Below are positions 10,084 through 19,870 of a DNA stretch of 64,000 bases, in pieces (within the stretch, counting starts at the first letter, position 1; each line of letters begins with the position of its first letter). The stretch spans positions 28,504 through 92,503 of the forward strand of contig CALFMO010000054.1 in NCBI GenBank assembly GCA_937879855.1, written 5' to 3'. The DNA comes from an uncultured Acidobacteriaceae bacterium (lineage in GTDB: Bacteria; Acidobacteriota; Terriglobia; Terriglobales; Acidobacteriaceae). A model generated the notes under the pieces. It was not told where the DNA came from. It did not search any database and saw only the letters and a list, made by a program, of their open reading frames with translations. The translations under genes and the position numbers were made by a program.

Positions 10084-10280
10084 TTCACTTGAACTGTTCC
10101 AGGGAGTGCAGGGAAGTTGCCCGGCAAGTGGACTGGCAATCGCACAAAACTTACTCGCATGTTCGCCTAGAAGCCAAAAGGCGAGCAATCGATGCGCTCT
10201 CGGGAGCAGGAGCAAAGAGGAAGACGGTTACGTCACAAAACACGTCGGAGAAGGCGAATCGCTAACCCAAACATAAATTA
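10084..10280. other. Backbone spacer before the island
   Basis: This 197-bp spacer holds no open frame I would support. The only notable signal is a short inverted repeat around an ATCGAT at about 10182-10200. The island begins immediately after it. Confidence 0.5.
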
Positions 10281-10329
<49 letters not shown>

Positions 10330-10446
10330 ATTCAAGACACTGCTCAAATCTGTGGAATTTTGTTGAACGTAATTGATTGATATTGAATCGCTTGCAGCTC
10401 GGCGCTAGAACCTGTTGAAACTTATTGCAGTCGTGTGCTTTCGCAG

Positions 10447-10463
10447 CTACAAAATCGTCTACA
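10447..10463 (+). repeat. Candidate integrase or excisionase arm site at left end
   Basis: CTACAAAATCGTCTACA lies 128 bp inside the core sequence TCCCGAACCAGATTC (10319-10333). The same 17-mer recurs at 23146-23162, inverted at 22901-22917, and in a one-mismatch form at 63882-63897. Placement near every att core suggests an arm-type recombinase binding site. Confidence 0.6.
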
Positions 10464-10499
10464 TTGTCGGAGGCGAATACAAGGTGAAGCATAGATGCG

Positions 10500-11043
10500 C
10501 CCAGAACGGTCCTGCATTTCTCTAGCGAGCACACGCGCCCTTTGATCGAGGACGTTTTGGCGGCGTCTGATTGCCCACGTTGCGAAACCTCGGAGAAACA
10601 TCTTTGAGATAGATAGTCCAAGGACCACTATGTATTTCCCATCCACCGAGCAAGACTGACGGCTCGTGAACGTACTCTTGGTGTAATAACCCACGGTGAA
10701 TACACCGGTCCACCATGGGAATCGCCAGAGCTGCCGATGATGAACTCTATATCTGCACGCAAAAGATGCGGCTCCGCGAGCATGATCGACATGTAGTCAG
10801 CCCCAACCGTCGCATTCGTGGCGCTGATTGATCGGACCGTTTCGACCAGGATGTTTCTCATACTGACACTGTCCGAGCGTCCGAGCAGCGGTTCAGTTTT
10901 TTCATCACCTCTTCAGCCTGAGCGTACGCTAGGTTTGAAGTTGGAATCCTTGCGAGGACTTCGTCGCGACCCCGACTATAAGACCAGTAGCGTGGAAGAG
11001 TTATAGTTGAAAGGTCGCTATTGGAACCAATGAATCCGCACAA
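10500..11043 (-). pseudogene. Degraded or split hypothetical reading frames at the left end
   Basis: Several overlapping short minus-strand frames follow the small membrane-protein gene. One is a 61-residue frame from a TTG at 11043 (YSRGRDEVLARIPTSNLAYA region). One is a 77-residue frame from an ATG at 10861 (SIMLAEPHLLRADIEFIIGS region), which overlaps it as ATGA. A further frame runs around 10520-10716 (EPSVLLGGWEIHSGPWTIYL). They read like pieces of one gene broken by frameshifts, but I cannot prove it and recognise no family. The segment ends in the att arm region. Confidence 0.3.
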
Positions 11044-11275
11044 CCATGATAGCTAATACAACACCGAAGAGCGCCAACCAGATACCGACCGACCTAGAGC
11101 GCCAGCTATAGACATTTAGTCCGCGAACCAGCCACGGCGCATAGTATTCCACATTGGACCAACGTATCCATCGCGCATATATGGCTGGGCAGAAGGCAAT
11201 CAACAACCCTACCGCTATGAACGCGCCAGACATAGCGAGTTCCAGTAAAAACCTGAAGGCTAATCGCATGGCCAT
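11018..11275 (-). CDS. Small membrane protein coupled to RHS; immunity candidate
   Basis: An 85-residue protein with two strongly hydrophobic segments (about residues 5-30 and 63-80) separated by a short basic/aromatic loop (ARWIRWSNVEYYAPWLVRGL). Its start lies inside the 3' end of the upstream RHS gene (16-nt overlap), so it is translationally coupled to that gene. Polymorphic RHS toxins commonly have their immunity gene immediately downstream, and membrane immunity proteins usually face membrane-acting or periplasmic toxins. This assignment is positional inference; I recognise no named immunity family. Confidence 0.55.
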   Translation of the reverse strand: MAMRLAFRFLLELAMSGAFIAVGLLIAFCPAIYARWIRWSNVEYYAPWLVRGLNVYSWRSRSVGIWLALFGVVLAIMVVRIHWFQ

Positions 11276-14200
11276 GAATAACTTGCTGATACCGAGACTC
11301 CGGAAGTTCCAATTGTCGGTCCCGCCAGAACACCCGCGGACGAAATAATCATTTGCCCACCTACAAAGCCAATAGGCGTTGGAATGAAATTGACATTTAT
11401 GTTCAAGCTAGCACCTTGAATTATGCCGAAGGCTTTCGAGGGATTCCCGAAAAGCGGCCCGGCAGATCCACCCGGGACCTTCGCTCCAACTCCACCGGAT
11501 GCTAGTGAAAGACATATGTGACTGTTTTTCCCGTCTGAAACGACGTTGCCTCCTGGGGACCAGCCCGGCGGGTATTTCGGGTGAGCAATCCATAGGCTCC
11601 CCCCCGCCCCCACAAATTGGGCGTTCCGAAACCAATTAGTGACGTCACTCCATAGCCCTCCCAGCAGTCCTCCGTTGTTTGCGGCATTGGTCCCGCTACC
11701 CGAACTGGAATTCGATCCAAGGTTTACCCATGTCGGTACAATGGTACCCATGAAGTTGCCGCAGCCGTTTGATTCCGACGGAGGACAGTTTCCAGAGTAG
11801 CCAGGAACAAAGGTGCTGCCTGTATGCACCCACAAATTTCCCCCTTGCGCGTAGTACCCCGGAATGCTGCTCAAATAAGTGTCCAAACCTGCCTGCATCT
11901 CATTTGGGGTTGCGAAACCGGTTATCATGATGCAGCCTGGGCTGACAAAACATGGTTCCGATTGAGACCCAAGGGCATCGAACCGTTCGATACGACAATC
12001 TGGACACAGTCCCGAGGGATCGGTAAAACTGTTCGGGTTTGTCGTATAGGCGTACTGGTTCCATGCCGCGCCAGCCGGATCGGGAGAGAGCCAGCGGCCC
12101 TGACCATTGTGAAGCTCTCGGTTTGGCGTGTCATATAAAGGGCCACCGAAGATAAGGTACGACCAATCGCCTGTAAAGCCACCAGCTATCGAAGACTGAC
12201 CGAATTTGTCGTACTCTTCTCCATAGGGTGCAAACGCGTAGTCATAGAAGACACTACCATTTCCGCTGGAGGGCACAGATTGCCCTACCCTAGCAGTCCC
12301 GAGCCAATCTTTGTGAAGGTAGAAAGCACCACCACCTTCAGCAAGAGTTCCCCCTCCCGGCAGCGGAATTTCTGCGGTGTAGACATATATGATGCCTTGG
12401 TTAGCGTAATTGTACACAAGCGCTATCTTTCCTATCGGGCTGTAAAGAGTAATCAATTGCAACCCACTTTGATTCTCCTCGGCCATTCTACCGAAGGCGT
12501 CGTATGTGACGCACGTACCACTGCTCCCGCAGTTAATAGCTCCGCCAACGTTAACCCCGGTCAATTTACCAAAAACATCCCAAGTGTAGTGTGAGTATCC
12601 GTCGTATGTCAGATTGCCATTGGCGTCGTATGTTGCTCCAACACTTGAATACTGGTTCTTTGTGTTATAGCCTGGGTTCCAGGACGAACTACCGGACTTC
12701 GTCAGGTTGTCGTACTGATCGTAGGAAAAAGTCTGCGCCCACACGGAACCGCAATTATCAGAGGTCAATCGAGCGACATCATCATACCCAAACGCACAGG
12801 TCTGACTACCCCCAGCGTCTAATCCGTCGGTAACCCCTAGCGATCCCAGTGTTCCGTTTGTGTTCCAGGTTAACGCATCATTTACATTCGCGGAGCCAAC
12901 GTAAAACTTGTAATTAGTCATCTGGCCTGTACTCGGAGAGTAGGTGTACACGTCTTGATCGGTGCCAGCGCCTACATCTATGGTAGTTGGACCGACAGGG
13001 CCATACGTCACGCCAGCAACGATAGGGTTCGATCCCATCATTGTAGTGCTCGGTTTTCCATTGGCATCTAAACCATACGTCAGAGCGCCGATACCAGTGA
13101 TGCCGCTAGTGGTGCCGAGTCCAGAGCTATTCAGTGTGTTCAGCTGCCCATTGGGATACCAAGACGCAAACGTGTGAAGGTAGCCAAGGGAATGTGGAGT
13201 CAACTCCCAAACATCGGTCACATTTCCCAGCTTGTCATAACTAAACCATTCGTCAGTGATGATCGTGGCACTCGTAGGAGGATACACAGTGCAGTTATCC
13301 GTTGTCGCTTCCACCATGTGACCGGCGGCGTTATTGATCGTACCTGGAGCGCTGACTATACCGTTTGCACTTGTATCGTATCGAAAGTGCTTACACTCAC
13401 CTTGACTGCCTGCAGGTCCGCTCCACCCAACATCTGACAAACGCCCTAGGCCGCTCTGATACACGTAGCAGCTAAGCGAACCGTCGGGATTGTTAATCGC
13501 CATCAATTGTCCTGGCTGGCTAGTCCACCCACACAATCCAGGAGACCAAGAATCGTATATGTAAGTCTTGGTTCCGCCCTCCGGAGTGGTCTGGGAAATA
13601 ACACGTCCAAGAGCATCCTTTACTGTTGTACGGGTTTCAGCACCGCGGGTCGCAAGCGTCGTTATACTCCCGGCAGATAACGAGTACGTGTACGTGGTGG
13701 GAATACCAGAACCCCCTGCAAACTGTCCGCAAGAGCTGCCTCCACTAGACAGAATAGGGCAAGTAGATTTTGTCCGTCCCAGACCATCAAATTCAACTTG
13801 TGTGGTCTTGTTATTTTCGTTGCTAGGATGAGGACTCAAGGTGCTGATTACATCATTTTGAGTATACGTGTTGTTTACAGTACCGCCGCCACCATCGACC
13901 GTGGAGGACAGACGGCCGCTACCATCGTATGCCGCCACGGTGAATCCCGTAGTGCAATCTGCGCCTAACGCTGCGGAGCAAGGCACGGAGGTGCTGATAG
14001 TCGCGCCCGTGCCGCTGTAGCTGTATTTGTATGTGACGGTGTCGTACGACGACCCATTCCGAGTTTGCGTGCGAATTCTTCGACCGGACCCATCCACAGT
14101 GGTAATGGAGTCCTCCGTCGAGGAACCAAACGTCCTCGTTGTTTCGACAGTGTTTGTGCCGTAGTTCGTCCATACCACATTGTTGAGCGGATCGGTAATA

Positions 14201-16137
14201 GAACTCGCACGCCAGAAAGGATCTGCAGTTCCCGACGAGTTGACGTAACCGTAGATCGTGGCATTCCCGTTCGCGTCGAAGTCCTTCACCTTCACTCCGC
14301 CGTCGCAATTCCATTGTCTCGAGGTAGTCAGACCACTGGTAGTGACCGAAGTGGGAAGTAAACCGTTGCACCCGCTCGGGCCGTTGTAGGCAAACGTAGC
14401 GACGGTCCCGCTCACGTCTGTGGCTGTAGCGACCGTACCGTTGGAGTTGTAAGTAGATGAGCTTGTCAGCCACGACGAGCCACTCACCCAGTTCATTGTG
14501 GATGTCGGATGGCCTGTATTGCTGTAGGTGATTTGCGTCCTGGCAATATCGGCGCCCGAGGAATTCTCGGTGTGGCTGTAACAGGGCGTCGTGTAAATGT
14601 ATGTGCCGGAGGGATACGCACTGCAGGAAGTACCGTTCCACGACTGACCGTAGCTCGTGAAGGTTTGAATGGTCGGCGTGGTTGCACCGAAATCATAAGC
14701 GAGAACGGAGGTGGCGTTACCGTAGATGTCAAAAGTGGTTTTAAGGATACTGGCCGATGAACCGTTTAGGGAAGTGTAAACGTCAGTTTCGGTAATCGGT
14801 AGAAACGGGACCGCTGAGGGTGCCGCACAGTTCGGTGGAACGGGCGGAGCCGAGCCATTGCTTCCGTAACAAGTGGTGACCGTCTTCAGCAGGGTTCCGC
14901 CGCCCGCGCAGCCCGTGATGCTTGTGGGGCAACCGCCCTGATATACCGCTAGCTGCGTCTGGTATTCCCCTGCAAAATTGTGGACCGTCTGGTTGCCCGC
15001 CGGATCGGTTTCAGTGACCGTGAAATTTCCAGGAGTGCTGCTACTGTTTGAATTATTAAACGTCCATGTGTTGCTGTTACCGTTGTTATCATTTGCCGTA
15101 ACAGTTAGCACAGGAACAACTCCTGAGGAACAATTGATGCCGTTGTTGCCGCCTGAATAAGAATACGAAATGTATCCGCCCCACGGGTAGACAATCTTTG
15201 ATACGCGACCGGTTGACCCATACGAAACAGTGTACTTGGTGCCATCTGGCCTGGTTATTTGTGTAGGAAGGTACAAGGACCCCGATGACCACTCGGTGAC
15301 GCCGGTACACCCGAAGGCTGTCCCTAGACTTGAAAAGGAGGAGTACGACACGGCGTACTGCTGTGTGTTCCCATTGACATCGGTATATTTGTAAGTGTCT
15401 CCCAAGGACTCGTTGGAATAATTGATTGTGGCGACGATTGGGGTTGCGTTCAGTGTGTCGGTGTATGTCGTTACGTTACCGCTCTGGGCAGCACTGATCT
15501 GCGTAGAATCGGGGTCTTTTTCATAACCTCCAGAAAACATGTCAGCTCCGTTGCCAGAGGCGTCATACAGCATCCATGGACCACTATGTTGATCCATAAC
15601 CACGAATGTATAGCCGGAACCATCGGTTGTCGTCACTGGAGGAAGAGATCCTCCTTGACACACTGATATTTGGAATCCTGCCGGAATGGGATGTTGTGCA
15701 CCAGTGGCATCGGTAAACGATATGTGATACCAAGTTGTCGTTGGGCAATCTGCAGAGTTCTGCGTGTAGTTCATTACTGTATTAATAAGCTGTGCCGCGC
15801 CGGTTGGATGCCCGTAGAACCCGGTCGAGACAATCCAATGGGAACCATTCTTATAGGCTTGCGAGTTCGAGGTAATGGCATAAGCGAACGGTATCTTGCC
15901 GACCTTGCTTCTTAAAGGAAGTATTGTTGTGATATTGCTAGTCGCCAAATCTATCCCAAACTCATGTGTCGAGAATGGAAGGATTCCTGCGGCTGAATTG
16001 CTTTGAGCCTTGGCGAAGCCGGAAAACAAGACAAAACTGATAATCTGGAGCGCAAGCGCAAACCAAGCCGCAAGTCCTGTGCATGAACGCGATGTGATTA
16101 AGGAGAGGGAGAATGACTCCGCGATACGTCGCAACAT
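11260..16137 (-). CDS. Secreted RHS/YD-repeat protein with variable C-terminal tip
   Basis: 1625 residues from the ATG at 16137, chosen because AGGAGG precedes it by 7 nt; the longer frame from 16194 lacks a site. Residues about 20-45 are an export signal (ALALQIISFVLFSGFAKAQ). The body is tens of YD repeats (for example YDANGNLTYDGYSHYTWDVFG). The core ends with a degenerate RHS boundary, REL.NGQGRWLSPDPAG then YAYTTNPNSFTDPSGL. After it comes a divergent tail of about 250 residues, Gly/Ser/Asn-rich, ending in alternating hydrophobic residues (GASLNINVNFIPTPIGFVGG). RHS shells encapsulate and deliver C-terminal toxins, but this tail has no catalytic motif I recognise and might instead be a surface or pore-like domain. 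A coupled membrane protein follows. Confidence 0.88.
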   Translation of the reverse strand: MLRRIAESFSLSLITSRSCTGLAAWFALALQIISFVLFSGFAKAQSNSAAGILPFSTHEFGIDLATSNITTILPLRSKVGKIPFAYAITSNSQAYKNGSHWIVSTGFYGHPTGAAQLINTVMNYTQNSADCPTTTWYHISFTDATGAQHPIPAGFQISVCQGGSLPPVTTTDGSGYTFVVMDQHSGPWMLYDASGNGADMFSGGYEKDPDSTQISAAQSGNVTTYTDTLNATPIVATINYSNESLGDTYKYTDVNGNTQQYAVSYSSFSSLGTAFGCTGVTEWSSGSLYLPTQITRPDGTKYTVSYGSTGRVSKIVYPWGGYISYSYSGGNNGINCSSGVVPVLTVTANDNNGNSNTWTFNNSNSSSTPGNFTVTETDPAGNQTVHNFAGEYQTQLAVYQGGCPTSITGCAGGGTLLKTVTTCYGSNGSAPPVPPNCAAPSAVPFLPITETDVYTSLNGSSASILKTTFDIYGNATSVLAYDFGATTPTIQTFTSYGQSWNGTSCSAYPSGTYIYTTPCYSHTENSSGADIARTQITYSNTGHPTSTMNWVSGSSWLTSSSTYNSNGTVATATDVSGTVATFAYNGPSGCNGLLPTSVTTSGLTTSRQWNCDGGVKVKDFDANGNATIYGYVNSSGTADPFWRASSITDPLNNVVWTNYGTNTVETTRTFGSSTEDSITTVDGSGRRIRTQTRNGSSYDTVTYKYSYSGTGATISTSVPCSAALGADCTTGFTVAAYDGSGRLSSTVDGGGGTVNNTYTQNDVISTLSPHPSNENNKTTQVEFDGLGRTKSTCPILSSGGSSCGQFAGGSGIPTTYTYSLSAGSITTLATRGAETRTTVKDALGRVISQTTPEGGTKTYIYDSWSPGLCGWTSQPGQLMAINNPDGSLSCYVYQSGLGRLSDVGWSGPAGSQGECKHFRYDTSANGIVSAPGTINNAAGHMVEATTDNCTVYPPTSATIITDEWFSYDKLGNVTDVWELTPHSLGYLHTFASWYPNGQLNTLNSSGLGTTSGITGIGALTYGLDANGKPSTTMMGSNPIVAGVTYGPVGPTTIDVGAGTDQDVYTYSPSTGQMTNYKFYVGSANVNDALTWNTNGTLGSLGVTDGLDAGGSQTCAFGYDDVARLTSDNCGSVWAQTFSYDQYDNLTKSGSSSWNPGYNTKNQYSSVGATYDANGNLTYDGYSHYTWDVFGKLTGVNVGGAINCGSSGTCVTYDAFGRMAEENQSGLQLITLYSPIGKIALVYNYANQGIIYVYTAEIPLPGGGTLAEGGGAFYLHKDWLGTARVGQSVPSSGNGSVFYDYAFAPYGEEYDKFGQSSIAGGFTGDWSYLIFGGPLYDTPNRELHNGQGRWLSPDPAGAAWNQYAYTTNPNSFTDPSGLCPDCRIERFDALGSQSEPCFVSPGCIMITGFATPNEMQAGLDTYLSSIPGYYAQGGNLWVHTGSTFVPGYSGNCPPSESNGCGNFMGTIVPTWVNLGSNSSSGSGTNAANNGGLLGGLWSDVTNWFRNAQFVGAGGSLWIAHPKYPPGWSPGGNVVSDGKNSHICLSLASGGVGAKVPGGSAGPLFGNPSKAFGIIQGASLNINVNFIPTPIGFVGGQMIISSAGVLAGPTIGTSGVSVSASYSWPCD

Positions 16138-16636
16138 AAAGCTTCCTCCTGATGAACTGAACAGATGGTCCCTCCGACATAGCAGTCGGATCACCGATGC
16201 GACAACGTGCCCGCACTATGCGTCTGCCCACGACTGGCAGCGCACTCCGTTTCACACATCAAGGGAAGCAGCGAAGCAGGATTAACGGAACTGAGATCCG
16301 CCGCTCTAATGGGCCAATCCACCTCGCTGATTGCGAAGCAGAATATTTACGCATAGGTAGGGATGTCAACAAAAAAGAGAGCCTGTCACAATTCTTCAAC
16401 CATTTGTTACGAAATCCGAACAAAAGCACTAATGTATGGCTAGGTGTAGTGGCTGTTGGACTTGCGAGCTGGCTTGAGATGTAGCGCCTGAGTGGCCGAA
16501 TTCACTGGTATGTCCCGATTTGCTCGCTGTATACCTGCAACAAACCCTGTGCAGGGTATTTGATTTATACTCTGGCGTTACGTTTACACATTTGCAGACT
16601 GTCGCGAACGAGAGATTTGATCACCAAAGGAAATTC
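16138..16636. promoter_or_regulatory. Divergent intergenic region between RHS and beta-helix genes
   Basis: This 499-bp gap carries the RHS ribosome-binding site (16144-16149) and must carry promoters for both divergent genes. An imperfect inverted repeat with GTATACCTGCA and TGCAGGGTAT arms lies at about 16530-16561, roughly 75 bp before the beta-helix start, and is a candidate operator. I see no further supported gene here. Confidence 0.4.
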
Positions 16637-17887
16637 ATGCGCAACTTGATTTTACTGGTTCTGGCCGAAGGAGCACTGATTGTTAGTTTCGCATGTGAGA
16701 CAAACCCGAGTAGCATGAACAAGCCGACCGTGTATGCGGAGGCAGGCCAAACCGTTAAGGAGCTGGTAGACAGTCTTCCGCCTACCGGAGGAATAGTATC
16801 TTTAGGAATCGGGACATGGAGCAGCGGTTATAACTCCACAGACGTCATCACAAAACCAAACATCACAATTCAAGGTTCCGGCATGCCAGGCTACGACTCT
16901 ACTTTTACAGCATTGAGCGGAGGAACCATTGTGCAGGGGCATCTTCCTGCATCCACAGGAGCAGATTATCTTACGGTGCAAGCTCTTGGCGTAGACGCTG
17001 GCCCAGCATATATCGACGCCAACAATGGCGGAGTCGCAACGGACGCTTTTGGGATCTACAACAGTGGCCAGGTGCTCGGCGCTCGACAAGTCGAATCACC
17101 GAGGATCGAGAATGTCTCTTGCCTCGGCTATAGCCCCACCGCTGCGGCCCACTGCATGCTGGTCGAGAATGTGAATCATGCGTATGTCCACAATGTCGTT
17201 ACGGTAATGAACTGTCACGGCTTCGTCCTCAAGGGAACGAACTCGACGGTAGATGGGGTCTACGCGAGGGGCCACGGCATCGATTCGGTCATTGTTGAGT
17301 CGGATGATTATGCCCCAACCTCGCAAGATGATCTTTCGAACATAACAATTGAGCCCCTGATCGCAGCAGGCGACACAAAAGGCATTATTGTTAAGCGCTT
17401 CACTGGTCCGATATCCGCTATCAGCATCTCCGACGTGGTTATCCGAAGTCCACTGGCATGGGGGGTTTACATCCAGGGTGCAAGTTCGACAACACCTGCC
17501 ACTGCTCTGAATTTCTCGAACATCACAATCGACTATCCGGGTGGGAGTCCGATCGCGGAGTACTGTATGCAATTTGTGCAGTACGTGAGTGCAGTGAACA
17601 TCAATAACCTGAAATGCTCGAACATGTGGGCGGGGATCGCCCCTTACGCACCAGCATCCGGCGTGTTCGATCGCTTCGCTATAACCAACTCGCAGTTTAC
17701 GAACATCGCGACCAATGCTGTCGAAACCTACGGCCAGTGGAATATCTCCGACACCAGCTTCGGATGGATTGCCGGGAACGGCATCATGGCCGACTCTGGA
17801 GTGACAACCGTCTCAGGGAATACATTCACGAACATCGGAGGTAGCAACATGTACTCGGCTGGAGGAAGTTTTGTAGTTAGCAAGTAG
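16637..17887 (+). CDS. Exported right-handed parallel beta-helix protein
   Basis: 416 residues from the ATG at 16637 (AAAGGA upstream); the frame is open from 16520 but the upstream part has no signal sequence. MRNLILLVLAEGALIVSFAC is an export or lipoprotein signal. The N-terminal part resembles the pectate-lyase superfamily entry strand (GQTVKELVDSLPPTGGIVSLGIGTW, then ITIQGSG). The rest is a regular ladder of N-x-T/S and I-x-V-x-N turns (NFSNITIDYPGG, NINNLKCSNMW, VSGNTFTNIGG) typical of a right-handed beta-helix. Such folds occur in polysaccharide lyases, hydrolases and adhesins. No catalytic residues can be assigned, so enzyme activity is not claimed. Confidence 0.75.
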   Translation: MRNLILLVLAEGALIVSFACETNPSSMNKPTVYAEAGQTVKELVDSLPPTGGIVSLGIGTWSSGYNSTDVITKPNITIQGSGMPGYDSTFTALSGGTIVQGHLPASTGADYLTVQALGVDAGPAYIDANNGGVATDAFGIYNSGQVLGARQVESPRIENVSCLGYSPTAAAHCMLVENVNHAYVHNVVTVMNCHGFVLKGTNSTVDGVYARGHGIDSVIVESDDYAPTSQDDLSNITIEPLIAAGDTKGIIVKRFTGPISAISISDVVIRSPLAWGVYIQGASSTTPATALNFSNITIDYPGGSPIAEYCMQFVQYVSAVNINNLKCSNMWAGIAPYAPASGVFDRFAITNSQFTNIATNAVETYGQWNISDTSFGWIAGNGIMADSGVTTVSGNTFTNIGGSNMYSAGGSFVVSK

Positions 17888-17899
17888 CAAAACCGCCGA

Positions 17900-18320
17900 A
17901 GCGCTGCGCGTTGCAATCGGTCGAGTACAATTCAAGCTCTGCCCTGGCGAGGGAGAAGTAGGCGGTCCAAAAGCTTTTCACTGTCGTCCACATTTGCGGC
18001 GTGAGGCTGTTCGGGACAGCTCAACGATGTTGACTTTGCCGCTCAACGGAAACGATGGGCCCGTTCGATTTCGCACGGTCTAACATTCTCTCCGGACCGA
18101 TCTCGACCATCGGCCCGCCATCGGAATTCCTTTGTTTCATTCATCATGTCGCTAACCAGCCGACCGAAAGCAATCCGGTTCCTTTCAGTTTGCTCGTGAC
18201 TCGACCCGGTGGGAATCCTCCCGAATGGACCAGACTCCTTGCCGCTCAAGCCTTCGAACAACGTGAACCACCTGTGAGCAGCCGAAATGGTTCCAGGCAC
18301 AACCGGCTTGCAATCGCTTC
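17900..18320 (-). pseudogene. Decayed C-terminal fragment of a VWA membrane protein (paralogue of 29767-31398)
   Basis: Reading the complement in shifting frames gives pieces that align in order with the C-terminal 170 residues of the intact VWA protein at 29767-31398. GTISAAHRWFTLFEG matches TDIIGGLWHIKALFES; GRLVSDMMNETKEF matches VNIFSDMKNDSRDF; IGPERMLDRAKSNGP matches LGPDRMLERVKGTDL; LTPQMWTTVKSFWTAYF matches LTPRSWMTIKRFWELYF; and ELYSTDCNAQR matches TYSAECDVQR. At least two frameshifts separate them, and the N-terminal two-thirds is absent. It shows that the left element once carried the same backbone gene as the right element. Confidence 0.75.
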
Positions 18321-18376
18321 AATCCTGAATGTAAACCAGGACGAACTCTTCGACCACAACTCAGCCCGATGACAAC

Positions 18377-19870
18377 TCACTGAATTGGAACCGTGCATGT
18401 TGTTCCTGCCAGAGAAGCGCTGATCGTGTTGCTACTAGTCACCGATGCCGAGAAGGTACTGGAAACTGCTGCCGACTGACAAGACGTCGATGGAGGATTG
18501 TTAGGATTCAATGAATCGAATACAGCTGCAGTAAGCTGGGTAGGTCCTATGCTTGATGCAGTGACGACAATTATGAGCGTCCCGTCAGGACTTTGGAAGA
18601 TTCTCGGCGTGTAGGATGATGCTCCGTTCGGGGTGACAAAGTTGAATGTATACTCACCACCTGGCGGGAAGGTGTGCCCGCTTCCGAGATCAAGGAAAAC
18701 AATACCCATTAGCTGCGGCGAAAATCCCGTAGCATCGCCATCAAGAACTACACCGGTACTGCAAAAGTTGAAGCCGGCACCCCCCAGCCCTGCCACACGC
18801 GTGTTGTTGAGGTGAAACGGTATTTGTTGTCCAATCTGTGGACCGCCAGCCTTTTTATAAGTGGCCAGGAATGGTGTTGCTGACCCAGGGCAATTGGGTC
18901 CACAGACATTCAACTGCACAGCGCCCGTTGAACAGTTTACGTTAGACACGTTTCCCTCGATTGCGCTCGAGATCTCGACAAAATTGCCGGTTTGCCTGGC
19001 AACCTCAAGCTGCTTGGAATTGCTGCTGTTCAGTCCACTCGTCTTCACACTAACCTGCTGACTGCCAAACGGCGCATTTGGCGGAACAGAAAACGTCAAG
19101 CTTGTTGAAGTACAGGTTGAGGGCGTGGCCGTTACCGTCCCCACCAATACAACATTGTTTGTGCAGGTCGCCGAATCGAAATTAGTACCCGTAACAGTGA
19201 CCGTTCCGCCGCGAGCCGCCAAGGTAGGACTGACTGAAGTGATGCTCGGGGCTGCGATGATGACCGTGAAAGTTCCGGTACCCATAATGCTGCCGGAGGC
19301 TCCATTCAAAGTAACGGTGGTAGAGCCCGCGATAGGCGTAGCGTCGGCTTTAATTGTCGTTGTCCCACTGGCCCCCGAGGAGATGTTGCCTGGGGGCGAA
19401 GCAGTGACCCCGGTCGGTAAGCCAGAAACCGTTACAGCAACAGACCCGTTAAAGCCACCGCTCGGCGTCACACTGATGGTCAGCGTCTTACTGCTTTGCC
19501 GAATGAGTGTCAGCGGGTTGGGGCTAGCGGACAGTGCAAAGGACGGGCCGATGACCGTGAATGTACTGGAAGCCCCGCTTGAAGGTCCCCCTGAGCACGG
19601 TATGTCCGTGTACGCACTGGCACTTAGTGTGTGGTGCCCGGCTGGCAGATTGCTGAAAACCGCCGTGGCTGGACTAAAGCTAGGAGATGTGAATTGGTTT
19701 GTGACGTCGGTTCCATCAAGGGTTACATGAAAATTGTTGCAATAACTACGTAGCGAAATGGACGCGGCAACCGGATTACTTACCATGCTATTGTTTGTCG
19801 GTTTATCAACCGTCACGCCGTAACAAGCGGTGAGCAGCGCGAGGCAAGTACTGGCCGCCATAGTCGACAT
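18377..19870 (-). CDS. Lipoprotein with Ig-like/IPT repeats
   Basis: 497 residues from the ATG at 19870, chosen because it puts a lipobox (ALLTAC) at residues 11-16; the frame is open to 19996. An Ig-like domain follows (HVTLDGTDVTNQFTSPSF to GHHTLSASAYTD). Next is a module typical of acidobacterial surface proteins (FALSASPNPLTLIRQSSKTL, SVTPSGGFNGSVAVTVSGLP, GTTTIKADATP), then an IPT/TIG domain (PSITSVSPTLAARGGTVTVTG), then an unassigned C-terminal domain with several Cys. It is predicted to be an envelope-anchored adhesive or binding protein. It lies just upstream, on the same strand, of the VWA pseudogene. The function is unknown. Confidence 0.7.
   Translation of the reverse strand: MSTMAASTCLALLTACYGVTVDKPTNNSMVSNPVAASISLRSYCNNFHVTLDGTDVTNQFTSPSFSPATAVFSNLPAGHHTLSASAYTDIPCSGGPSSGASSTFTVIGPSFALSASPNPLTLIRQSSKTLTISVTPSGGFNGSVAVTVSGLPTGVTASPPGNISSGASGTTTIKADATPIAGSTTVTLNGASGSIMGTGTFTVIIAAPSITSVSPTLAARGGTVTVTGTNFDSATCTNNVVLVGTVTATPSTCTSTSLTFSVPPNAPFGSQQVSVKTSGLNSSNSKQLEVARQTGNFVEISSAIEGNVSNVNCSTGAVQLNVCGPNCPGSATPFLATYKKAGGPQIGQQIPFHLNNTRVAGLGGAGFNFCSTGVVLDGDATGFSPQLMGIVFLDLGSGHTFPPGGEYTFNFVTPNGASSYTPRIFQSPDGTLIIVVTASSIGPTQLTAAVFDSLNPNNPPSTSCQSAAVSSTFSASVTSSNTISASLAGTTCTVPIQ

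Noticed and set aside
18055..18372. 105-codon plus-strand frame
   Set aside because: It overlaps the minus-strand VWA pseudogene, whose similarity to the intact gene is clear; the plus frame has no support.
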